NCBI GenBank assembly: GCA_963662175.1
Contig: OY759216.1
Coordinates: forward strand, 52,965,087 to 53,029,086
Length of the DNA stretch: 64,000 nt
Direction of reading: 5' to 3'
DNA from: Aradus depressus
Taxonomy: Eukaryota; Arthropoda; Insecta; Hemiptera; Aradidae
Part shown: positions 32,961 to 43,013 of the stretch, in pieces
Numbering within the stretch: position 1 is the first letter of the stretch
Layout of the letters: every line of letters begins with the position of its first letter
Made by a program: the position numbers and the translations under genes
Notes under the pieces: model-generated
What the model was told of the DNA's origin: nothing
What the model saw: only the letters and a program-made list of their open reading frames with translations
Databases searched by the model: none

Positions 32961-34830
32961 TCAAAATTATTTTTCTTCCCGATTAAAACATCTGACCTAA
33001 GTGACTTGGCTAGATTTCTAAATGGCGATCCTGAGCTCGGTAAACTCCATTCTTCAAATTTCTCACTATTAAACGGTTTTTAGATTTAATATTCGTGAAA
33101 ACTGATGAACAACCGGGATATCTGAATCCTACACAATAATTGAATTAAAAATGTTTTTCGAAAAAAGTCGGGCTAAATACCATTCTTCAAATTTTCTGCA
33201 TTTTAATGGTTTATAGATTTAATATTTGTTAAAACTAATAGACAGATTCAGATATATCGGGAAAGTCCCATCCGAAGGACGACGTGCTCAAGGTTTTTTT
33301 AACCTAAGTGAAATCTCAGCTACCCAGGTTTAGATACATAACATACGACTCATTATCCAGTACCTGACATACAAAAAGGCCCTCGATCATAGCTTGAAGT
33401 CCAATCCGAAGGACGACGTGCTCAAGTTATTTTTATTTTCCCGATTAAACCATCTGACCTAAGTGACTTGGCTAGATTTCTAAATGCCGATCCTGAGCTC
33501 GGTAAACTCCATTCTTCATATTTCTCGCTTTCAAACGGTTTTTAGATTTAATATTTGTTAAAACTGATGAACAACCGGGATATCTGAATCCTACACAATA
33601 ATTGAAATAACAATGTTTTTCGAAAAAAGTCGGGCTAAATACCATTCTTCAAATTTTCTGCATTTTAACGGTTTATAGATTTAATATTTGTAAAAACTGA
33701 TAGACAGATTCAGATATATCGGGGAAGTCCCATCCGAAGGACGACGTGCTCAAATTTATTTTTATCTTCTCGATTAAAACATTTGACCTAAGTGCCTTGG
33801 CTAGATTTCTAAGTGGCGATCCTGAGCTCGATAGACTCCATATGTATGATAAAATAAGTTACCGTTTGGTTCCAACTAGAATTATCAAGGAAGAAATGTG
33901 GAATATAAGTGGGCTTTGAGGTACCGTTTTGACATATTTTCTGAAAAACAAATTAATATGTTGGTAGATAGGAAGCATCCAGAAACGAAGATGGTCAACC
34001 AAAGAAAGATTTAGATGTATCGGGAAAGTCCCATCCGAAGGACGACGTGCTCAAGTAATTTTTAACCTAAATGAAATGTCACCTACTCAGGTTTAGATAC
34101 ATAACATACGACTCATTATCGAGTACCTGACATACGAAAAGGCCCTCGATCATAGCTTAAAGTCCAATCCGAAGGACGACGTGCTCAAATTTATTTTTAT
34201 CTTCCCGATTAAAAACATCTGACCTAAGTGACTTGGCTAGTTTTCTACATGGCGATCCTGAGCTCGGTAGACTCCATTCTTCAAATTTCTCCCTTTTTAA
34301 CGATTTTTAGATTTAATATTTATTAAAACTGATATATAACAACCGTGATATCTGAATCCTACACAAAAATCGAAATAAAAATGTTTTTCGAAAAAGACGG
34401 GCTAAGTCCCATTCTTCAAATTTCGCGCTTTTTAACGGTTTATAGGCTTAATATTACTTAAAACTGATAGACTGATTCAGATATATCGGGAAAGTCCCAT
34501 CCGAAGGACGACGTGCTCAAGGTTTTTTACCCTAAGTGAAATTTCAGCTACCCAGGTTTAGACACATAACATACGACTCATTATCCAGTATCTGATATAC
34601 AAAAAGGCCCTCGATCATAGCTTGATGTCCAATCCGAAGGACGACGTGCTCAAGTTATTTTTAACGTAAATGAAATTTCAACTACCCAGGTTTAAATACA
34701 TAACATACGACTCATTATCGAGTACCTGACATACGAAAAGGCCCTCGATCATAGCTTAAAGCCCAATCCGAAGGAAGACGTGCTCAAATTTATTTTTATC
34801 TTCCCGATTAAAACATCTAGCTCATTAACG
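32960..34830. repeat. Complex tandem array containing a SINE-core module
   Basis: Modules: (a) catctgacctaagtgacttg ... gatcctgagctcggtaaact, near 32985, 33458, 33780, 34215; (b) atttaatatttgttaaaact ... tatatcgggaaagtcccatc; (c) gtacctgacatacaaaaagg ... ccgaaggacgacgtgctcaa, near 33360, 34125, 34590, 34725. Module (c) resembles the reverse complement of the central core of SINE family A. Order and spacing vary (332-601 bp). Confidence 0.85.
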
Positions 34831-34959
34831 GTTGGCCGTATTGTCACGAAATTTTACATGTATTATTGTAGTATTGAATAATAGGCTATGTCGCATCCCA
34901 AGCATAAAAATAATGCTGAATGATTAAATGGAAATCGGATTGTCATGAATTTCACATGT

Positions 34960-35079
34960 AGTAGTAGTAACTATGTATTCGCTGTGGGGTCCGCTGTTGC
35001 AAGGCACCTACAAGCTGTAATGCCCAGCGTTCCTAAAAATGTACCAGCTGTGGGGTCCGCCGTTGCAAAAACATACTAG
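34960..35079 (+). repeat. 33/66-bp minisatellite, left block 2
   Basis: Near-copy of 32855-32960, in the same order and together with the preceding 60 bp (aagcataaaaataatgctga ...). The two blocks bracket the complex array as a direct duplication of about 175 bp. Confidence 0.85.
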
Positions 35080-36654
35080 TTCTGGCGCCACCACCACCAC
35101 CACATCTGCTCCACACTTCATCTGCTCCACAGACACATCTTTCCACCTGCACCACCACCTCCACCTCCACCTCAATTCTGCTCCACCACCACATCTGTTC
35201 CACACTTCATCTGCTCCACAGACACATCTTTCCACCTGCACCTCAATTCTGCTCCTCAATTCTGATCCTCCTACTCCCACCGTCGTACATCCCCAGCTCA
35301 AATCTCCCCTCCCCCCTTTGAATCACCTACCATCGTACTTCCCCACCTCAATAAGTTTCCACTCTCCCTCTAAACCCCAATAAGTTTCCGCTCCCCTCTT
35401 TGAATCACCTACCATCGTACTTCCCCACCTAAATAAGTTTCCACTCTCCCTCTAAACCCTACTTTAAATTTTTACCCTACCCCTAAATTTTTTTCAATTA
35501 GCCTACTAGCGTCTAGAAATCAAATTATTATTGATATTAAATCAACTTAAGAAAAAAAAAACAATACCGGACGGGATTCGAACTCACCACGTTCCATTTT
35601 GGAGTCTGGCTTGCTAACCCCTCGTCTATCATAACATGTTTGTACAAAAGAGCTGTAATCTAGGTATATAACGTTCGTCATACATTTTCAGATATCAAGT
35701 AACAATTTTGATATTTTTTTTTAGGTCTGGTTTCGTGACCTTGAACAGGCACTTGCGTGATCAAGCATGTCGAACCTTGCATTCGAACCTTATCACGTCC
35801 TATCATCATCATCATCATCATTGTATTCAGTATTATTTTAAACTGGAGTAATATGATGGAAAAATCGCCTACCTACACTTTTGAGCATGCCGTCCTTCGG
35901 TGCCTTGAAAAGTATTGCATTTAAAAATATAATTCAAAACTCGTCATATTGAGTATGTTGTCCGATTGGAGTAATATGTGAGAAAAAAAGCATTTATTTT
36001 CAATTCCGAGCACGCTGTCCTTTGGTGTTATTTGTGAATTCTTGTTTTTTTTGTTTCAACAATCATTTATTAGTAATTTTGCGTTTTCTCCAATCTGAAG
36101 ACATCCTAGACCTTGAAATGGTTTTTGCATGCATTATACATGTTCAAACATGTCGAGACCTGTTGTTGCAAGCATACTTCACCAATTTTTATTTCATGAT
36201 TTAATCTTACATCCCCACGTCAATTGACACATCCAATGTGCTTCCCCATCTCAATACCCCCGCTTTCCCTCCGATTCACTACTGTCTATCTTCAGTATAG
36301 CGGCGTAGCCAATCCATCTCAATTTTCTCACTTATACTTCCCCACCTAATTCTCCCTTTAAACCTTTTACTCAGACACACATCCAAGCAATTTTCTTTAG
36401 ATTTCATCATAGTCCACTACTCTTAGCACCATCATGCTTCGCCCCTGTTCAACACCTACAACCTCTCTAGATCGTCTGACATTTTCATCATAACCCGGTC
36501 TACCCATACATTTTATTTTATTTTTTATTTTATTCTATTTGCAATCTATATACAATATATACATAATAAGCAAATATGTGGTAAAAGAAAAATATAACGT
36601 CACTTGATGGGAGAAGCCAGCCAGCGCTGACACTCCCTCGAAAGTTAATTGTCA

Positions 36655-39360
36655 TTATTCACTATCCTCCGAGAGAAGATCGCGAGGCCACCTCCTGTTC
36701 AAGCGGCGGGGAGGATTGTCAGGATGGGAATGAGAGGAAAGGTCTTGTGCGAGAGGATTTGAATGGGAAGAAAGGTTTCGGTGGAATGATTGGAATCGGG
36801 ATTTGATTAATTCATTTACAGTGGGAATACTGAGATCTCTGTGTAGGACTTTATTGGTGACATAGAAAGGAGCATTGACAATTCGTCGGAGGAGTTTGGA
36901 CTGGAATGCTTGGATACGATTGATGTTGGATTGTTTAGCTGTACCCCAAAGTTCGAGTCCGTAAATCCAAATTGGACGTATAATGGTCTTGTAAATCGTA
37001 AGTTTGTTGTTAGTCGTCAGTTTCGATTTTGGTCCAAGTAGTCGACGTAACAGTCCGTATCTTCGATTCAGTTCTTGTCGTTTAAGTCGTGTATGTGGGT
37101 TCCACGTAAGTCTACTGTCTAGGTAAAACCCGAGATAGCGGACTTGGTTTGAAGAGGGAATCAGGATGTTGTTAATGATGACGGGAGGACAGGATTGACG
37201 GCGTAGGGTAAATGTGACTTGAACACATTTCTGCTCATTTAATTTAATGCTCCAGAGGTTGCACCACCTCTCTATTTCAGTGAGGTGCTCCTGGAGGATG
37301 AGTGAGGCTACAGCAGGATCAGGATTGGTGGAAAGGATTGCTGTGTCGTCAGCGTAAGTCGTCAGTAATGTCTGAGGATGGATAGGAATGTCGGCAGTAT
37401 ATGTATTGTAAAGGATGGGACCTAGGATGCTACCCTGTGGGACACCGGCCCGAATAGGTATGAGTTCTGAGTACTCAGAGCCTACTCGGACCTTGAAATG
37501 GCGATCACTAAGGTAAGATTTCAGGATGAGGTAGTAGGTACTGGGAAGGAAGTGTTTCAGTTTGAAGAGCAGCCCCGGGTGCCAGACTCGATCAAAGGCT
37601 TGCGCCACGTCGAGAAAGGCGCCCGTGCAATACTCCTTGCATTCTAATGCATTAGATATGCAATCGACAACCCGAAAACACTGTTGGGTAGTGGAATGTT
37701 CAGGACGAAATCCAAACTGGTGTTTAGGTAAAATGGATTGAGATTCAAGGATTGGGATAAAACGTTTCAACAAAAGTTTTTCAAGGATTTTAGAGAAGAT
37801 TGGGAGCAAGCTAATAGGACGGTAGGAAGAGACATCAGAGAGAGGTTTGTTGGGTTTGGGAATAACAGTAAGGATGGAATACTTCCATTGGACAGGAAAG
37901 TAGGTAGTTCTGAGGACTGAGTTGTATATAAGGGTGAGGAATAGGACAGCTTTGCGGGGAAGGTTTCGTAGGATTTTCCCTGTGATCAGGTCAAATCCAG
38001 GAGACTTACGGATTGGAATTTTATTTAGAATGTGTTGTACATCAGAGGGATGAAAGGCCTTTGGCGGAGGAGAGAGAGGCAAAGGACTGGTAAGGAACTC
38101 TTCAACTTCTGAAGTATGAAGGGCGTTATAATCAGGATGGGGTGTGAACGTATTTTTGAGATGAGAGGCAAAGAGCTGAGCCTTCTCCTCGTCGGATCTG
38201 ACCCAGGAGCCATTTTGCTTGATGGGATAGGATAAAGGACTATATTTTAGAATTTTTCGGGTTGCAAACCACAGGGAATTATCTTTGGTGGAAAGGGAAG
38301 CTAGGTATTCATTATAATTTTCGGAGCGGAATTGTGAAAGTTGGATTTTGAGGTTTCGGGAAAGGTTATTGAAGGCAGTTTTGTCGGAAGGATACCGTGT
38401 TCGTTGCCATAGGGCACGAGCGCGGCGTTTTTCTGAAAGGTGAAGTTGGATGTGGCGAGGAAGAGGAGGGTTCGGGTTTGAAACTGTAGGAGTAGGAGTA
38501 GATGAAGCGTTCCAAGCACAGTCCTGTATGGCTTTAGTGAATTTTTGTACGGCTTCATCTAAGTCCTCAGGAGTTTTAAGGATTACATTTAAGTCAATTT
38601 GGTTTTCTAAGGAGGTTCTGAAGAGGTCCCAATTCACTGGGCCGGGAGTTAAGGAAGGCTTTGATGGGACAGATAACGGGGTTAGACCAACGGTGAGGAG
38701 AACAGGACTATGGTCTGAGGATAAGTCGGGGAAGGAATAGGTAGAGGAGAATAAGGATCCTGTGCCAGATCCAACAAAGACGTCTACGAGGTCTGGGTTG
38801 CGGTTAGGATCAGTAGGCCAATAGGTGGGAGAGCCGGGGGAGTAGATGTCATAGTGTTGGGTGTTAATAACATCGTTTAGGATTCGTCCTCGGGAATTTG
38901 GAACTCTGCTTCCCCACTGGTGGTGCTTCGCATTGAAGTCACCGCCAACGATGAAGCGAGGCCCCAGGGATCGGAAAAGGGTGAGGAACTCGTGATGGGG
39001 AATGAGTTTACTGGGAGTACAATATACTGCCGAGATAGTGACAGGGAAGGGAAAAAGTGACAAGGAGATCGTAGCGATTTGGAATGATTCTGTAGCCTGT
39101 GAGGAGAAAAGGTGATGGGATAAGGACTGTTTGATAAGGATGAGTGCGCCACCTCGGGCCCTATCTCCTGGGTAGTCAGACCTGTAGCTCCGGTATCCTG
39201 GGATACTGAAGTACAGGCTGGTTGTCAAGTGGGTTTCCGTAATGAGAGCGATGTCTACATGTCTGTCAGTTAGTAGTAGTTCTAGTTCTTGTCTATGGGG
39301 TAACAGCCCATTCGAATTCCAAAGGAGGATCTGGAGAGGAAAGGAATTTAAAGGGATCAT
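36655..39360 (-). CDS. LINE ORF2 (endonuclease + reverse transcriptase)
   Basis: 901 residues. An APE-type endonuclease is at the N-terminus: LLWNSNGLLPHRQELELLL, catalytic Glu in ITETHLT (about 42), GGDFNAKHHQW (about 139-149), SSDHSPVL (about 214-221). The reverse transcriptase includes FRPEHSTTQQ (about 551-560), FLDVAQAFDRVW (about 582-593), RAGVPQGSILGPILY (about 637-651) and YADD (about 669-672). No RNase H domain follows; the C-terminus is RRLNRRWPRDLLSEDSE, as in Jockey relatives. All key residues are present and the frame is open. Confidence 0.96.
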   Translation of the reverse strand: MIPLNSFPLQILLWNSNGLLPHRQELELLLTDRHVDIALITETHLTTSLYFSIPGYRSYRSDYPGDRARGGALILIKQSLSHHLFSSQATESFQIATISLSLFPFPVTISAVYCTPSKLIPHHEFLTLFRSLGPRFIVGGDFNAKHHQWGSRVPNSRGRILNDVINTQHYDIYSPGSPTYWPTDPNRNPDLVDVFVGSGTGSLFSSTYSFPDLSSDHSPVLLTVGLTPLSVPSKPSLTPGPVNWDLFRTSLENQIDLNVILKTPEDLDEAVQKFTKAIQDCAWNASSTPTPTVSNPNPPLPRHIQLHLSEKRRARALWQRTRYPSDKTAFNNLSRNLKIQLSQFRSENYNEYLASLSTKDNSLWFATRKILKYSPLSYPIKQNGSWVRSDEEKAQLFASHLKNTFTPHPDYNALHTSEVEEFLTSPLPLSPPPKAFHPSDVQHILNKIPIRKSPGFDLITGKILRNLPRKAVLFLTLIYNSVLRTTYFPVQWKYSILTVIPKPNKPLSDVSSYRPISLLPIFSKILEKLLLKRFIPILESQSILPKHQFGFRPEHSTTQQCFRVVDCISNALECKEYCTGAFLDVAQAFDRVWHPGLLFKLKHFLPSTYYLILKSYLSDRHFKVRVGSEYSELIPIRAGVPQGSILGPILYNTYTADIPIHPQTLLTTYADDTAILSTNPDPAVASLILQEHLTEIERWCNLWSIKLNEQKCVQVTFTLRRQSCPPVIINNILIPSSNQVRYLGFYLDSRLTWNPHTRLKRQELNRRYGLLRRLLGPKSKLTTNNKLTIYKTIIRPIWIYGLELWGTAKQSNINRIQAFQSKLLRRIVNAPFYVTNKVLHRDLSIPTVNELIKSRFQSFHRNLSSHSNPLAQDLSSHSHPDNPPRRLNRRWPRDLLSEDSE

Positions 39361-40574
39361 CGGGAGGATTCGGGTAGGAGTTTAGAGACGAGGAGGCTTA
39401 ACATCGATATGAGAGGGGTGATTAACGACTTAAAGTCATTGAGAAAGGAGGTGAGGTGACTGATAACATCAGGGGTTGAGGATGTAGGGAGCTGGCTGGA
39501 TGGGAGAGGATGAGGAAGGTTTTTTGGCTGTTGGGGGTAGTGAGAGGTAGGAGGTGGGTAGTGAGAGGTAGGAGGTGGGTAGTGAGAGGTAGAAGGTGGC
39601 TGTGTTCGTGGTGGGCTGGCCACTTGGGCGTAGGACCGGGGAAGTGAGGAGGTGGCTCTGGGCTGACGGGCTGCAGCTGGCTGGAACCTGAGCTGGGGCA
39701 CTGGTCTCAATGGTGGCGGTGGGACTGGTAAAGGAGCCGTCGGTGTCTTCATGGGGGGTTTGGCTGCAGCTTGCCTCTTCTTCATACGATCTTGTATTTC
39801 TCTGTGGACCTGGCAACCCCTGTAGTTGGCTGGGTGGTTATCCCCGCAAAGGACGCAGATCGCGGGTTCAATACGGTCCTTCTTAGCACAGTCCGCCGTA
39901 AGATGATTGCCCGGACACTTCACACATCTGGGGGGATGGTGGCAGTAAGAGTGTGTGTGGCCATACTCCTGGCATTTTGTGCATTGAGGGATATCTTTTC
40001 TGCGTCGCGGTTCCTCGACCTGTATTCTTGTGTACAGTAAATACTGTAACTTAAATATTTCTTTGCTCTTTTCACTTATAGCCAGGTCCACGAAGAAGAG
40101 GGGAAGAGGTGTCTTATAGATAGGATGACGCACATTATTAACGTTTTTCACGCTGAACCCGTGCTTTTGAAAAAGCGCCGATTTAATCTCATCGGGTTGC
40201 GTTGAATGGTGCAGTCCTCTTATTACTACCCGGTAAGACCTGTCTTCCCGAAGCTGATAACAATGAAAGTCAGCCTCGGTGTCTTCAAGATGCTTCACAG
40301 TCTTTCTGAAGGTGTCGCTGTCTTTTTTGAAGTCTGAGATGTTCTTCACAACGATAGGAGGTGGCTTGGGGACTTGGGTGTTGGCGGGTTGCTGGGATGT
40401 GGAGGGAGGGGGAAGGCTGGCTTCATCCTCTGAGGTTTCTCCTTCCGTGTTTTTGGCTTGTTTAGTTTGGGGTGAACCTGTTTTATTTGCATCGGAAGCT
40501 TTCTTGTAGGTTCGCTTCCGTGCTTTACTACTGACGACATTGAATCCTGAATTGTCGTCTTGAACAACATCCAT
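39357..40574 (-). CDS. LINE ORF1 (Gag-like, zinc knuckles)
   Basis: 405 residues. The N-terminus is polar. A PRE-type RNA-binding domain lies at about 113-190 (YRVVIRGLHHSTQPDEIKSA). It is followed by three zinc knuckles at about 198-254: CTKCQEYGHTHSYC, CVKCPGNHLTADC and CVLCGDNHPANYRGC. The C-terminus is proline-rich with three TSHYPPP-like repeats. This arrangement is that of Jockey-clade ORF1, which packages the element RNA. The stop codon overlaps the ORF2 start by four bases (ATGA), which suggests termination-reinitiation for ORF2. Confidence 0.95.
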   Translation of the reverse strand: MDVVQDDNSGFNVVSSKARKRTYKKASDANKTGSPQTKQAKNTEGETSEDEASLPPPSTSQQPANTQVPKPPPIVVKNISDFKKDSDTFRKTVKHLEDTEADFHCYQLREDRSYRVVIRGLHHSTQPDEIKSALFQKHGFSVKNVNNVRHPIYKTPLPLFFVDLAISEKSKEIFKLQYLLYTRIQVEEPRRRKDIPQCTKCQEYGHTHSYCHHPPRCVKCPGNHLTADCAKKDRIEPAICVLCGDNHPANYRGCQVHREIQDRMKKRQAAAKPPMKTPTAPLPVPPPPLRPVPQLRFQPAAARQPRATSSLPRSYAQVASPPRTQPPSTSHYPPPTSHYPPPTSHYPQQPKNLPHPLPSSQLPTSSTPDVISHLTSFLNDFKSLITPLISMLSLLVSKLLPESSR

Positions 40575-43013
40575 TTTTAGAAATAAATAAAGTAATGATA
40601 ATTAACAAAAAAAAAAAAAAAAAAAAAAAAAGGGACAACGTCTAGCTCCTACTCCACGGTGACAGTGATAGAAATGGAGCCAGAACCATATATAGAGTAT
40701 CACTTGAGTGCCCGGCAGACAGGACTTGACAGGATCGGCGTCACTCACTACACATTTCGAAATTTAATAAATAGAAAAAAACAAAAAGAAACTGTTAGTT
40801 ACTCACTATTCATCCCAAAAGTCTAGATAGTGATGCACAAAACAAAACAATAATTCACAAAATCATAGACAATTTGAAGTCGAGACAGCACGAAAATAAG
40901 TACGTGTTTCCACCTCGGGAGCTGTTGGGGCACTATACCCATACATAAATCTACATTCTACGTCCATTAGCCTTTCCCTCTGAATCAGTCATACTTACCC
41001 ACCTCAAATCATCTTCAATGCACATACCCACATCAATTATTCTAAAACATAATCTTTAATTATAGTTCTACTTCCTCAGACCAATTGTACTTCTTCCAAT
41101 CCGGCAGAGACTTTGCAACCCACACCTAATCCTCATGTCTTTCTTCTAATTTTTATGACTCACTTCTGCTTCCCCACATCAATCGTCTAATTGTTTTTTC
41201 TCAACTTGTCCTTACCAATTTTCTGTTCTCTACTTCTAAAACCTTTTACACATACATACCCGCCCATACATGCGGAGTAATCTTTAGATCTAGATGTACC
41301 TTTCCATGGATACATTCTTAGGCTAACATGCAGTATATTCAACTTACGTTATGTTACATACTACTTCTCATCTCCAGCACTTAACTTACTTAGCACCTCT
41401 ACTGTATTCCAATCCTCGTTTAAAGCGGTCAAAACAATTTCTTTTTCCTTCCACCAACCGTCCTCTACTGTAATTGCTCTCCTAACCTTCTCAAACCCCC
41501 GCACAATTCTGACAACGACCAATCCATCCCAATATTCTGCTCTCCACCTCTACTTCCCCAACATCATATCAAGTTAGAACCCTACAAGTGTAGACTACTG
41601 CCCCGTCAACATTTCTTTCTCATTCAAACCACTTCTATCCCACCTCTCACTCAGACATACCTGCACACTTGCATCACATGCAGAAAATCAAATTTAAATG
41701 CTTCTCCCTACCTAAACCGCCAGGTCAACACCCCCACAGTTCTCGTCGATATTTAGATTCGCATTTCCAATATTACTTTACCATCACTATTTTTACGACT
41801 AATAACCTACAATCTAGCAGGAACTTAAATCATCCCCCTGCACAACACTACTCCGGATATATTCAGAACCCACTCCCACACATCTGAGCACCAATAGAAC
41901 TCTAACCTAGGACCCCTGCTGTGTAGGCTCACTCACATTGGTACCTGTCAACCCATCTTTATAACTGCAAAAGCCGGGGATAATTTCATATTCAAGTATT
42001 TTTCCTAAGATTTCATACTGATGAAGGCTCTAGACCCCTTCATCACCAACGAGATCAGTTAAAGAACTATTTTATAACACAGCCCCAACGTACATATAAG
42101 GTGTGTCCAATACAATAGGAACTCTTCTTATATAGCTATCCTAAGAAGAAGTCATTGAAAACTTTACCCACTGAGCCGGATAATTATTTATAGTAGAGAT
42201 ACTAATATTTTTTGAATGGGTAGGCGGCCTTGTGTAACATTTCATTATCAGAGATTAGCTGTGATGTACTTTTCTACAAATCAGAGACTATGTATATTTC
42301 CTACAATAGAATCCTTCCGAGAGATCCAATATATCGTCACGACACAACACTTCACAAAAATACGGAATTGTTGACCTATCCCTATAAACATCACTCAACT
42401 GCAACTTCCCCAAATCTAAAAAACTTAGAAGTCGCTCGGACACATTTTAAAAACCCCACCACTCTTCTATATACTTCCTCAGCTAAATTCTATCCCTGGT
42501 TCCCCTCTATAGTATATCTTAAACTCTAAAGTAACCCCAACACGAACACCATTCCTATCAATCTAAACTTTTATTTCTCAGTCATGCACCATACATAGGG
42601 TTTTCTATAGGTGCTATCACCAATCTCCTACATGCATATATATATAATATATTTTCTATAGTTCCCCCGACATTTTTTTACAACTAACACTCAACCGTTC
42701 TTCAATTAATATTATAACGCAGCCCTCACACCCATACTCCATTGTATTTATTTTTCAAGTCCCAAGCTCTCTGTCTAATATACATCACAGTTCTCATCGG
42801 TATTTGAGAACCCATATAGTATTATTGTTCCATCCTCACCCACATCTCATGGACCCCACAATTCAGCCCTCCTTCCCCGCATTTATGGTATTGAGAGCCA
42901 AAACACTTACGATGACCCAATACACCAGTTATTTTACCGATTCATCTTCTTAGCCACAAAACCCGGGATTATTTAATATTTTAGTATATTTCTTTTTTCA
43001 TCACGATAGTTAT

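Larger units (their letters stand above)
36512..40935 (-). mobile_element. Full-length Jockey-type LINE
   Basis: 4424 bp, bounded by the 11-bp target duplication tacccatacat (36501-36511 and 40936-40946). The right arm of the palindrome has the unoccupied site (47064-47074). The minus strand runs 5' UTR (40575-40935), ORF1, ORF2, 3' UTR and an AATAAAA-type tail. Both ORFs are intact, so the copy may be mobile or very recent. A 28-base A run in the plus strand at 40604-40631 lies in the 5' UTR. Confidence 0.95.
35080..43001. repeat. Left arm of the palindrome (interrupted by a LINE)
   Basis: Pyrimidine-rich on the plus strand. It starts with (ACC)n, then repeats of cacctcaataagtttccactc, then a tRNA-like patch at 35570-35645, then ttgagcatgccgtccttcgg (35881) and a long CT/AC-rich body. 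Small open frames (36022-36204, 41669-41887) have mirror copies in the right arm and no recognised domain. Confidence 0.88.

Noticed and set aside
35039..35383. 114-codon Ser/Thr/Pro/His-rich frame
   Set aside because: Translation of (ACC)n and CT-rich repeat DNA; no conservation beyond the mirrored arm.
36022..36204. 60-codon frame mirrored at 47361-47543
   Set aside because: Same reason: arm duplication, not protein conservation.
41669..41887. 72-codon frame with a 68/72 identical partner at 46149-46367
   Set aside because: The partner is just the mirrored palindrome arm; similarity reflects DNA identity, and the peptide has no recognised domain.
42230..42529. 99-codon frame in the left palindrome arm
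   Set aside because: The mirrored arm (about 45540-45830) does not preserve an intact frame, and no domain is visible.
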